From JBAPRR01 sp049281195 (GTDB lineage: Bacteria > Actinomycetota > Acidimicrobiia > Acidimicrobiales > CAVXTF01), in the NCBI GenBank assembly GCA_049281195.1, contig JBAPRR010000062.1, forward strand, positions 1-12,233: a DNA stretch of 12,233 bases. The letters run 5' to 3'. Every line of letters starts with the position of its first letter. Position 1 is the stretch's first letter. Below are positions 5,995 to 11,994 of the stretch, piece after piece. Both the position numbers and the translations under genes were made by a program. The notes under the pieces are model-generated. The model worked only from the letters and a program-made list of their open reading frames with translations. It made no database searches and was not told the DNA's origin.

Positions 5995-7422
5995 TCACCT
6001 GTTCACCTCCGCCTTGACCGTTACCGCATCCTCAGCTTCAGCTTCCGGACCCCAGTGCGTGTCGCCTCGCTGTTTCGCTTCGAGACCTTTCGGCCCCACG
6101 AGCGCCGCAGGGCCCACCGATCCTTGACCGTATCGAGCCCTGATCGTCGATATCGCATCCTGAACATCGAGCCAGGCCTGCTCGTCGGTATCGATGATGT
6201 CGGCCGTTTCGGCTTTCTGGTCGCTCGACACGCCGCGCGCTGGGCCCGAAAACGCGTCGAAGGAGAGTTGTTCGACGACGTCCTTATCGGCACGAGCGAG
6301 TCCGGAGACGGACACGCCGATGAGGCGGACCCCCTGGATGAGCTCGACGCCTTCGACGAGAGCGCGGGCGATGCTGGAGATCGCATGCGAGGCGCGAAGG
6401 GGCCCGTCGGCGGTGTGCGATCTGGTGATGGTCTGTCGGTCGGCAAAGCGGACCTTCACGCTCACCGTCTTTCCCCACAGCGCGGCTTCTACGAGCCTGG
6501 CTCCAACGGCGTCAGACATCCGAAGCACGTTTCTCTGCAGATCGTGCCGATCGTGAATGTCCTTAGCGAAGGTCTCTTCGTGGCTGATCGACTTGACCTC
6601 GCGATCAGCGTGGACGGTCGTCTCGTCTTCTCCGCACGCGAGCGCAGCTATGTGCCGGCCATTGGCACCGCCGAGCAGCCGGCACAACGTTTCGATCGGA
6701 ATGTCCGATATGTCGGCGACAGTTTCCACACCGACACTGGCCAGTCGTTCGGCCGTAGCCGGACCTACTCCCCATATAGCCCTGACCGGCAGTGGGCGGA
6801 GGAAGGCGAGCTCTTCTTCCGGCCGGATCACAAAAACGCCGCTCCCGACGCGAGGCCCACTCAAATCCGCCTTCGGCTTCGCTGCTCTCGAACCGAGCTT
6901 CGCCAACATCTTGGTGCGGGCGACACCCACCGAGCAGTTGATGTGCAACTCCTCGACCACACGCGACCGCAACGCGCTGGCGATCACCGCCGGTGAGCCG
7001 AGAAGTTTCAGCGCACCTCTTATGTCCAAGAACGCTTCGTCGAGACCGATGCCCTCGACGAAGGGCGTGAATTCCTTCAAGACGGTGTGGAATTTTTCGC
7101 TCGTCTCCGAGTATCGCCAGTACCTACCCGGCAAGAAGATCGCTTCCGGGCAACGCCGGCGCGCTTCGACCGACGACATCGCCGAGCGGATGCCGAAGGC
7201 CCTGGCTTCGTAGGTACAGGAGGCCACCACTCCGCGGGTCGAGGAGCCCCCCACTATGACCGGCTTGCCGGCGAGCTCAGGATTGTCGAGCACCTCCACG
7301 GAGGCGAAGAAGGCGTCCATGTCCACATGGAGAACCGTGCACGCCTCCAAGCCGGAGCCCTCCAAGCCCGAACCGGCCAAGCCGGACCCAGCCGATCCTG
7401 GGCCACCCTCCGTGTCAGGCAT
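5995..7422 (-). CDS. dinB: DNA polymerase IV (Y-family translesion polymerase)
   Basis: An error-prone polymerase that extends primers past damaged bases. The palm begins at LHVDMDAFFASVE (31-43) with metal ligand Asp34. The second acidic pair is in GLDEAFLDI (Asp128, Glu129). A steric and fingers region with YEARAFGIRSAM (71-82) is followed by helix-hairpin-helix residues (IWGVGPATAERL, 216-227) and the little finger. QLSFDAF (385-391) looks like a beta-clamp binding motif. At 475 residues it is longer than E. coli Pol IV (351), with the RARYGQGSVGPAALVG...RGDTHWGP tail typical of actinobacterial members. The ATG at 7422 is chosen because it overlaps the deacetylase stop by eight bases. An earlier start at 7461 would overlap by 47. 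The first 27 residues are a Gly/Ser repeat of the form GSGL(A/E). Confidence 0.93.
   Translation of the reverse strand: MPDTEGGPGSAGSGLAGSGLEGSGLEACTVLHVDMDAFFASVEVLDNPELAGKPVIVGGSSTRGVVASCTYEARAFGIRSAMSSVEARRRCPEAIFLPGRYWRYSETSEKFHTVLKEFTPFVEGIGLDEAFLDIRGALKLLGSPAVIASALRSRVVEELHINCSVGVARTKMLAKLGSRAAKPKADLSGPRVGSGVFVIRPEEELAFLRPLPVRAIWGVGPATAERLASVGVETVADISDIPIETLCRLLGGANGRHIAALACGEDETTVHADREVKSISHEETFAKDIHDRHDLQRNVLRMSDAVGARLVEAALWGKTVSVKVRFADRQTITRSHTADGPLRASHAISSIARALVEGVELIQGVRLIGVSVSGLARADKDVVEQLSFDAFSGPARGVSSDQKAETADIIDTDEQAWLDVQDAISTIRARYGQGSVGPAALVGPKGLEAKQRGDTHWGPEAEAEDAVTVKAEVNR
7345..7389 (-). repeat. 15-bp coding repeat GSGL(A/E) x3 at the Pol IV N-terminus
   Basis: Residues 12-26 read GSGLA-GSGLE-GSGLE. 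The codons differ at synonymous positions (GGG/GGT/GGC for the first Gly, TCC/TCG for Ser), so the copies have diverged in DNA while keeping the peptide. Confidence 0.85.
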
Positions 7423-8122
7423 AAAGCCAGAGCCGTCTGAACGCCTCGGCGTACGGAACATTGACCCGCCGTCCCTCTGCTTCTGCGCGCAGGCGGACGA
7501 CGCGGTCTGCGAACTCCAGGTCGGGCATCTGGCTCTTGTGGCACGAGACGGCGGCGACCTTCTGCCCGATGCTCGAGCTCACATCCACCCACACCGTGGG
7601 CTCGAGGGTGCCCGAGAGGTAGGCCACCTGGGCCTGGTGCACCGGTCCGGCCAGCGGGAAGTAGTGCGGAAGCGCCGCAGCCGGCGACAGGGCATCTAAA
7701 ACGGCGAATCCGGTGACCCTGTGGTCCCGGTGGTTCAGGTACTCCTCGCCGAACAAGACCGCCGTGGGATCCGGACACAGGACTGCGTCGGGTCGCAGCT
7801 CCCGAACGAAACGCACAAGCTGCTCGCGTAGGGCAGTGTCGTTCTCGATCTCGCCGTCGGGATGGCCGAGGGTGTGATGTCCCGCCAACTCGAGCACCTT
7901 TGCGGAGTGAGCCATCTCGTCGGCCCTCGATCGCGCCAGGTCTGACGTCAGAACATTGGGATCGGTGGTCCCCTTGTCTCCGTTCGTGCAGATGAGGACG
8001 TGCACCTCGCTCCCCTCAGCCGCCCACCTGGCCAGGGTGCCGCCGCACGACACGTCGGGATCATCCGGATGGGCGTATACCGCGAGCACACGACCCGGAA
8101 CCGAGTCGAGAAGCTCGGGCAC
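7415..8122 (-). CDS. PIG-L / LmbE family zinc deacetylase
   Basis: Enzymes of this family remove the N-acetyl group from amino sugars or their conjugates. Known members include MshB and Mca of mycothiol metabolism and BshB of bacillithiol synthesis. The zinc site is complete: AHPDD at 17-21 (His18, Asp21) and NHRDH at 130-134 (His134), with Asp20 as the usual general base. The Glu that normally follows AHPDD is Pro here. Length is 235 residues with no signal peptide or membrane segment. The GTG at 8122 follows the nrdR stop by three bases and has AGGAAG nine bases upstream. The dinB ATG lies within its last codons. The tight packing between nrdR and dinB suggests co-expression in the DNA-damage operon. 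The actual substrate is not predictable. Confidence 0.88.
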   Translation of the reverse strand: MPELLDSVPGRVLAVYAHPDDPDVSCGGTLARWAAEGSEVHVLICTNGDKGTTDPNVLTSDLARSRADEMAHSAKVLELAGHHTLGHPDGEIENDTALREQLVRFVRELRPDAVLCPDPTAVLFGEEYLNHRDHRVTGFAVLDALSPAAALPHYFPLAGPVHQAQVAYLSGTLEPTVWVDVSSSIGQKVAAVSCHKSQMPDLEFADRVVRLRAEAEGRRVNVPYAEAFRRLWLYA

Positions 8123-8125
8123 GGT

Positions 8126-8593
8126 TCAACTCTTCCTTTTGGGTTCGGTCGACTTCAGAAGGCCCACCTCGCGCTGGAAGTCGCCGAGGTCTTCGAAACC
8201 CTTGTAAACCGAGGCGAATCGGAGGTAGGCGACCTCGTCCATCTGGCGGAGATGCTCGAGTACCGACAAGCCGACCTGCTCGCTGGTCACTTCACTGCCT
8301 ACCTCCCGCAGTGCTTCTTCCACGCGCTGGGCGAGCGTTTCCAGCTGCTCCTCCGAAGCGGGCCTGTTCTTGCTGGCGGCCATTGCACCTGCCACGACCT
8401 TGGAGCGATCGAACGGCTCGCGCTGACCTGAGCGCTTCACGACCCACAACGGAGCACCCTCGACGCGCTCGTAGGTCGTGAACCTCCGGCTGCAGGACAG
8501 GCACTCACGCCTACGCCTGATCGCGCCACCGTCCTCTCCGAGGCGCGAATCAACGACCTTGTCGTCGAGACTCTGACACCACGGGCAGCGCAT
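8126..8593 (-). CDS. nrdR: Transcriptional repressor NrdR
   Basis: NrdR senses ATP/dATP and represses ribonucleotide reductase genes by binding NrdR boxes. The N-terminal zinc ribbon has C3, C6, C31 and C34 (MRCPWCQ... ECLSCSRRF), followed by an ATP-cone from about residue 49 (WVVKRSGQREPFDRSKV) to about 139 (YLRFASVYKGFEDLGDF). At 155 residues the length matches the family. The start at ATG 8593 gives the canonical MRCPWC N-terminus. The frame is open 25 codons further to 8668, but that would overlap the LysM gene. The ribosome site is poor (GCCGGA) and lies in a perfect hairpin arm. It follows the LysM gene by 31 bases, the same order as lexA-Rv2719c-nrdR in Mycobacterium. Confidence 0.95.
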   Translation of the reverse strand: MRCPWCQSLDDKVVDSRLGEDGGAIRRRRECLSCSRRFTTYERVEGAPLWVVKRSGQREPFDRSKVVAGAMAASKNRPASEEQLETLAQRVEEALREVGSEVTSEQVGLSVLEHLRQMDEVAYLRFASVYKGFEDLGDFQREVGLLKSTEPKRKS

Positions 8594-8614
8594 TCCGGCA
8601 ACGGTAGTGCCGGA
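8594..8614 (-). promoter_or_regulatory. Perfect hairpin at the LysM-nrdR junction
   Basis: TCCGGCA and TGCCGGA pair over seven bases around a 7-base loop, and the 3' arm on the minus strand ends directly at the nrdR ATG. In RNA it would hide the only purine-rich stretch before that start, so it may tune nrdR translation. A role as an RNA-processing or partial-termination site is also possible, though no T-run follows. Confidence 0.4.
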
Positions 8615-8624
8615 GTGCGTCACT

Positions 8625-9083
8625 TCAGGGCAGACGAAGTTGCTGTCCTGGTTGAACGATGTCTCCACCGGCTTCCGCCTCGAGCTGATCTACCACCGGG
8701 CGAGGGTCGTTGTTCCCGACCACGCGCTGGGCTATCCCCCAAAGCGTGTCCCCAGGTCGAACCGTGTAAACCGTCCCCGCCACAAGTCGCCCACCGCCGG
8801 CGGCACCGGAGGCGGCGAGGGTGTGGCCTCCGGTCCCGCCCAACGGCAGGGCGAGCAGGACGATCACTGCGATTGCGGCCGCCGCGAGCAGCGTCCTTAG
8901 CCTCCGCTGTCGTGCGGTGAGCCGCGTGGTGGCCGGACTTCCCCGACCCGTTCCGGACGGGCCTCCAGCCTCGAATCCGCGGTCGTCGAAGCCCTCTGTC
9001 TCGATCCACGGTGCCGGCTGGCTCCAGGATTGGGCAACTCCGGTCGGGAAAGGGAGCACCGATACCGAACAGGTGTTCGTCAT
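8625..9083 (-). CDS. SOS-type LysM membrane protein, probable cell-division inhibitor (YneA/ChiZ-like)
   Basis: A 152-residue protein with an N-terminal cytoplasmic part, one membrane helix (about 63-82, RTLLAAAAIAVIVLLALPL), a Gly/Ala-rich linker and a C-terminal LysM domain (about 104-151, VYTVRPGDTLWGIAQRVV... IVQPGQQLRLP) placed to bind peptidoglycan outside. This architecture, divergent from lexA and followed by nrdR, matches YneA of Bacillus and Rv2719c/ChiZ of Mycobacterium, both SOS-induced and inhibitory to division. I therefore infer the same role; sequence identity was not tested. The ATG at 9083 is chosen because the promoter (TTGACA 9118-9113, TCAGAT 9095-9090) predicts transcription from about that base, giving a leaderless mRNA. 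One LexA box lies in the promoter spacer and another over codons 2-6. Upstream in-frame starts (to 9476) would cross the control region. Confidence 0.85.
   Translation of the reverse strand: MTNTCSVSVLPFPTGVAQSWSQPAPWIETEGFDDRGFEAGGPSGTGRGSPATTRLTARQRRLRTLLAAAAIAVIVLLALPLGGTGGHTLAASGAAGGGRLVAGTVYTVRPGDTLWGIAQRVVGNNDPRPVVDQLEAEAGGDIVQPGQQLRLP
9066..9079. promoter_or_regulatory. LexA box over the start of the LysM gene
   Basis: CGAAC-AGGT-GTTCG is a perfect core match to the actinobacterial and Gram-positive SOS box (CGAAC-N4-GTTCG). It lies just downstream of the predicted transcription start and within the first codons of the LysM gene. Confidence 0.85.
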
Positions 9084-9089
9084 ATCGGC

Positions 9090-9118
9090 ATCTGACCACG
9101 AACGTGTGTTCGTGTCAA
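9090..9118 (-). promoter_or_regulatory. Promoter of the LysM-nrdR-deacetylase-dinB operon
   Basis: A consensus -35 TTGACA (9118-9113), a 17-base spacer and TCAGAT as -10 (9095-9090). Transcription should begin near 9083, which is the A of the chosen ATG. The spacer contains a LexA box, so repression would be by direct occlusion. Confidence 0.7.
9097..9114. promoter_or_regulatory. LexA box in the LysM promoter
   Basis: CACGAAC-GTGT-GTTCGTG is a perfect palindrome with 7-base arms and the full SOS core. It occupies the spacer between the -35 and -10 of the LysM promoter. Confidence 0.9.
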
Positions 9119-9228
9119 GACGTCGGTCGAAGCCGGATCGGGGTATTGATCGGGGTAGGAAGGCTGATCGGGATACGAATGCTTCGGTCACGCCTCCACG
9201 GTCGCACGACGGTGTAACAGTGTCCGAT

Positions 9229-9244
9229 TCGAACAGATGTTTGC
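9229..9244. promoter_or_regulatory. LexA box at the -35 of lexA
   Basis: TCGAAC-AGAT-GTTTGC matches the SOS core with one change (GTTTG for GTTCG). Its right half overlaps the proposed lexA -35 (TTGCCT 9241-9246). Confidence 0.75.
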
Positions 9245-9269
9245 CTTCGACCCCTCCCGGGGCTAACTT
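9241..9269 (+). promoter_or_regulatory. Promoter of lexA
   Basis: TTGCCT (9241-9246), a 17-base spacer and TAACTT (9264-9269). The start would be near 9276, giving a 5' leader of about 140 bases before the ATG at 9418. LexA boxes flank and overlap it on both sides, as expected for autorepression. The leader holds a 7-bp inverted repeat (GCTTGCT 9302-9308, AGCAAGC 9320-9326) and otherwise nothing recognisable. Confidence 0.6.
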
Positions 9270-9270
9270 G

Positions 9271-9290
9271 AGGCGAACGCCTGTTCGCCT
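9271..9290. promoter_or_regulatory. LexA box over the lexA transcription start
   Basis: AGGCGAAC-GCCT-GTTCGCCT is a perfect palindrome with 8-base arms and the full CGAAC-N4-GTTCG core. It covers the predicted lexA start point. Confidence 0.92.
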
Positions 9291-9417
9291 TCGGCGGCCG
9301 GGCTTGCTGGGGAAAGTCGAGCAAGCGCGTGACCGCATGAGGCTCGCCGGCAGGCGGTGTCCCGAATGGGGCGCGTACGAGCGGCAACAGATCAACAGGC
9401 GAGACGAAGGGATGCAA

Positions 9418-10047
9418 ATGGTCGAGGCTCTGAGCGACAAGCGGCAGGAGATCCTTCTCTTCATCACCGAGTGCATGACCGAAAGGGGCTACCCGCCCTC
9501 CGTGCGCGAGATAGGAGAGGCGGTGGGCCTCGCTTCGTCCTCGACGGTTCACGCCCACCTGGCGGTTCTCCAGCGTGAGGGTTACCTGAAGCGCGATCCG
9601 ACCAAGCCCCGGGCCATCGAGGTCCGCTATGACCCCGCATCGAAGGCCTCCCTCCCGACCGGGCGTGTCCGTCAGGTGCCACTCGTCGGAGACGTCGCAG
9701 CAGGAACCGGCGTTCTCGCCACCGAGAACGTCACCGAGCTTCTTGCCGTGCCGGAAGAGCTGACCGGAAGTGGCCAGCTCTTCGCCCTACGCGTGCGCGG
9801 AGACTCGATGATCGATGACGGAATCTACGACGGCGACCTCGTGGTCGTGCGTCAGCAACCGACCGCCGACAACGGAGACGTCGTAGTGGCCGGGGTCCCC
9901 GGCGACGAGGCGACCGTGAAAAGATTTTCGAGGCGCGGCGACAACGTCGTACTCACACCGGCAAACGAACGGCTTTCGCCGATGGAGCTGAGTCCCCGGG
10001 ACGTCTCGATCTACGGACGGGTCGTGTCGGTGATGCGTCGGCTCTGA
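9418..10047 (+). CDS. lexA: LexA repressor, SOS master regulator
   Basis: LexA represses DNA-damage genes until RecA-ssDNA filaments trigger its self-cleavage. The product is 209 residues. The N-terminal winged helix includes YPPSVREIGEAVGLASSSTVHAHLAVLQREGYL (25-57). The cleavage site is Ala95-Gly96 in VGDVAAGTGVLA. The S24 peptidase has Ser130 in RVRGDSMIDDGIYDGD and Lys168 in EATVKRF, so the self-cleavage dyad is intact. The ATG at 9418 is preferred to that at 9412 because GAAGGG (9406-9411) then has a six-base spacing. The frame stays open upstream to 8821, but that region is the promoter and the antisense of the LysM gene. Two LexA boxes precede it. Its TGA directly abuts the stop of convergent dapE. 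Confidence 0.97.
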   Translation: MVEALSDKRQEILLFITECMTERGYPPSVREIGEAVGLASSSTVHAHLAVLQREGYLKRDPTKPRAIEVRYDPASKASLPTGRVRQVPLVGDVAAGTGVLATENVTELLAVPEELTGSGQLFALRVRGDSMIDDGIYDGDLVVVRQQPTADNGDVVVAGVPGDEATVKRFSRRGDNVVLTPANERLSPMELSPRDVSIYGRVVSVMRRL

Positions 10048-11157
10048 TCAGGCTTCTGTCAACAGCTTGAACAGGGCGTCGTAGACGCTTTCGAGCTCGG
10101 CCCTGCTCACCTTTTCGTCCTTGGTGTGAGCCAGCAGAGGATCGCCAGGCCCGAAATTCGCCGCCGGTATCCCGTTGGCGAAAAAGGTCGCTGCATCCGT
10201 CCACCCGACTTTGGCCCTCGGCGCGCTACCCGAGGCTGCCACGAGGCGCGACAGAAGCGGCTGCGTCAATGACGGTGGTGCGCCCGGAGCCACTTCCAAT
10301 ATCTCAAAACGATCGCCCGCGGATTCATCGATCCCGGGAGCCACGAGCCTTCGGACTTCATCTTCGGCATCCGACCCACTGCGGTCCGGCGCGAACCGGA
10401 AGTTGACGGTGACTGCGACCGAGTCGGGAACCACGTTGGAAGCGATTCCCCCATCGATCCGCACGGCCTGTAGCTGTTCCGCGTATTCGCAACCGTCGAT
10501 TACGACGTGGCGAGATTCGTACGAAGCCAGAGAATCCAACAATCCCGCGGCACGATGGATCGCGTTCACTCCCATGAAGGGCCGCGCTGTATGGGCCCGT
10601 CTCCCCGAGATATGGGCCACGCCACGAAGCGTTCCCTGACATCCGGCTTCGACGAATCCGAACGTGGGTTCACCGAGGACGGCGGCATCCGCTTGGAGAA
10701 GGTCGGGACGGGACTTGGCTAAAAGGGCGAGCCCGTTGTGCTCCCTGCCCACCTCCTCGCACGGATAGAAGAGGTAGGTCACATCGACTGCGGGGTCCCT
10801 CACCACCGCGGCGAGGGCGAGCATGACGGCCAGGCCGCCCTTCATGTCCGACGAACCGAGGCCGAATAGCACCTCCCCGTCGATCTCTGCGCGTACCTCA
10901 CCGTCACCGGGGACCGTGTCGAGATGTCCGGCGATCACCACCCGACGGTCGCGGCCCTGGTCCGTACGGGCGACGATCGTGTCGCCTATCCGCTCGACCG
11001 ACAGCCAGTCGGCTGCGCGCAGATCCGACTCCACTGCATCTGCAAGCGCCTGCTCTGAATGACTGACCGAGGGGATGGCAACTATCTCTGCCGCCAAAGC
11101 GAGCAGGTCCGGGACGGTCCGTTCGCCGGACTCGGTCCCCTCAGGTTGCGACGCCAT
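10048..11157 (-). CDS. dapE: Succinyl-diaminopimelate desuccinylase
   Basis: This M20-family di-zinc hydrolase releases succinate from N-succinyl-L,L-diaminopimelate to give L,L-diaminopimelate for lysine and cell wall synthesis. Metal and catalytic positions are all visible: GHLDTVP (His78, Asp80), GSSDMKGG (Asp104), CEEVG (Glu134, Glu135), GEPT (Glu163) and the late His in LLAHTKDE. The dimerisation (lid) domain lies between, marked by GRRAHTARP. Length (369) is typical. The actinobacterial-type GWTDAATFF near the C-terminus supports DapE over other M20 enzymes, as does its place behind dapD. The ATG at 11157 overlaps the end of dapD by 17 bases, with GAGGA some 14 bases ahead. It converges with lexA with no spacer. 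Confidence 0.93.
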   Translation of the reverse strand: MASQPEGTESGERTVPDLLALAAEIVAIPSVSHSEQALADAVESDLRAADWLSVERIGDTIVARTDQGRDRRVVIAGHLDTVPGDGEVRAEIDGEVLFGLGSSDMKGGLAVMLALAAVVRDPAVDVTYLFYPCEEVGREHNGLALLAKSRPDLLQADAAVLGEPTFGFVEAGCQGTLRGVAHISGRRAHTARPFMGVNAIHRAAGLLDSLASYESRHVVIDGCEYAEQLQAVRIDGGIASNVVPDSVAVTVNFRFAPDRSGSDAEDEVRRLVAPGIDESAGDRFEILEVAPGAPPSLTQPLLSRLVAASGSAPRAKVGWTDAATFFANGIPAANFGPGDPLLAHTKDEKVSRAELESVYDALFKLLTEA

Positions 11158-11968
11158 GATGTCGCAGCATGTCCTCGAGCTGCGCCTTGTCGTGGCGGAC
11201 GCCGGGATCCAGGCGTCTCACCACCAACGCGCAGGACAGGTAGAAATCGCCCCCGGGGGACTCCCGTTTTCTCGCTGCGTTGACCACGACGCTCCATGGC
11301 GGGATCGCCCCGCGCGAGATCTCCTCGCCGGTCTCGGCGTCGATGACCGGGATCGTGCGACTCAATATTGTTGCCGCACCGAGCACGGCGCCTTCGCCGA
11401 CACTGGCTCCCTCGATGATCATCGAGCGGCTACCGATGAAGGCGTCGTCACCTATGACGACGGGTACGGCGTTGGGCGGTTCCAGCACTCCCCCGATACC
11501 GACCCCCCCGGCAAGATGTACCCGGGCGCCAATCTGTGCGCACGAGCCCACCGTGGCCCACGTGTCGACCATCGTGTCGGCGCCTACATACGCCCCGATG
11601 TTCACGTAGCTCGGCATCATGATGACCCCGCGATCGAGGAAGGAGCCCCACCGCGCAGAAGCACCGGGGACGACCCGAACTCCGGCAGAGACGAAGTTCG
11701 TCTTGAGCGGGATTTTGTCGGCGTACTCGAAAGGTCCGACCTCGATCGTCTCTACCGAGCTCAGGCGGAAGTAAAGCAGGATGGCCTGCTTCAGCCATTC
11801 GTTTACGACGACCTCGCCGCTTGCCCCGTCGCGGTATGCGACGCGCTCGGCACCAGAGTCGAGAAGGTCGATCGCCTCTGTGACGATCGTGAGCGCGTCG
11901 GCGTCTCCCGGACCGAGCTCATGGGATCGGGTCCACAGTTCTTCGATCGATTCGCGCAGGTCTGACAT
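11141..11968 (-). CDS. dapD: 2,3,4,5-tetrahydropyridine-2,6-dicarboxylate N-succinyltransferase
   Basis: The enzyme transfers succinyl from succinyl-CoA to tetrahydrodipicolinate, opening the ring and committing it to the succinylase branch. The N-terminal helical domain (SIEELWTR...) is followed by DKIPLKTNF (84-92) and a left-handed beta-helix of hexapeptide repeats (about 95-215) with the highly conserved run from ASARWGSFLDRGVIMMPSYV through NIGAYVGADTMVDTWATVGSCAQIG. A C-terminal strand region includes YLSCALVVRR. At 275 residues and with these motifs it is of the E. coli type, not the longer M. tuberculosis type. The ATG at 11968 follows the aminotransferase stop by 26 bases; no strong ribosome site is seen. 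It is the middle gene of dapC-dapD-dapE. Confidence 0.95.
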   Translation of the reverse strand: MSDLRESIEELWTRSHELGPGDADALTIVTEAIDLLDSGAERVAYRDGASGEVVVNEWLKQAILLYFRLSSVETIEVGPFEYADKIPLKTNFVSAGVRVVPGASARWGSFLDRGVIMMPSYVNIGAYVGADTMVDTWATVGSCAQIGARVHLAGGVGIGGVLEPPNAVPVVIGDDAFIGSRSMIIEGASVGEGAVLGAATILSRTIPVIDAETGEEISRGAIPPWSVVVNAARKRESPGGDFYLSCALVVRRLDPGVRHDKAQLEDMLRHHGVAT

Positions 11969-11994
11969 TGAAGGTCGAGGTTACCGGTCTGATG

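Noticed and set aside
5896..6996. 366-residue frame on the plus strand
   Set aside because: It lies antisense to dinB, whose motifs are complete, and shows no domain.
7423..7461. Pol IV start at 7461
   Set aside because: It would overlap the deacetylase by 47 bases; the ATG at 7422 gives a normal short overlap.
8594..8668. NrdR start at 8668
   Set aside because: NrdR proteins begin MxCPxC, which is at 8593, and the extension would overlap the LysM gene.
8821..9417. N-terminal extension of LexA
   Set aside because: The frame is open, but it crosses the divergent promoters, LexA boxes and the antisense of the LysM gene; the LexA N-terminus and ribosome site are at 9418.
9084..9476. Longer LysM protein starting at 9476
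   Set aside because: It would overlap the start of lexA and the whole control region, and the extra part is low-quality sequence with no recognisable domain.
10659..10672. LexA-like box CGAAC-GTGG-GTTCA
   Set aside because: It has one mismatch, lies inside the dapE coding sequence far from any start, and is probably chance.
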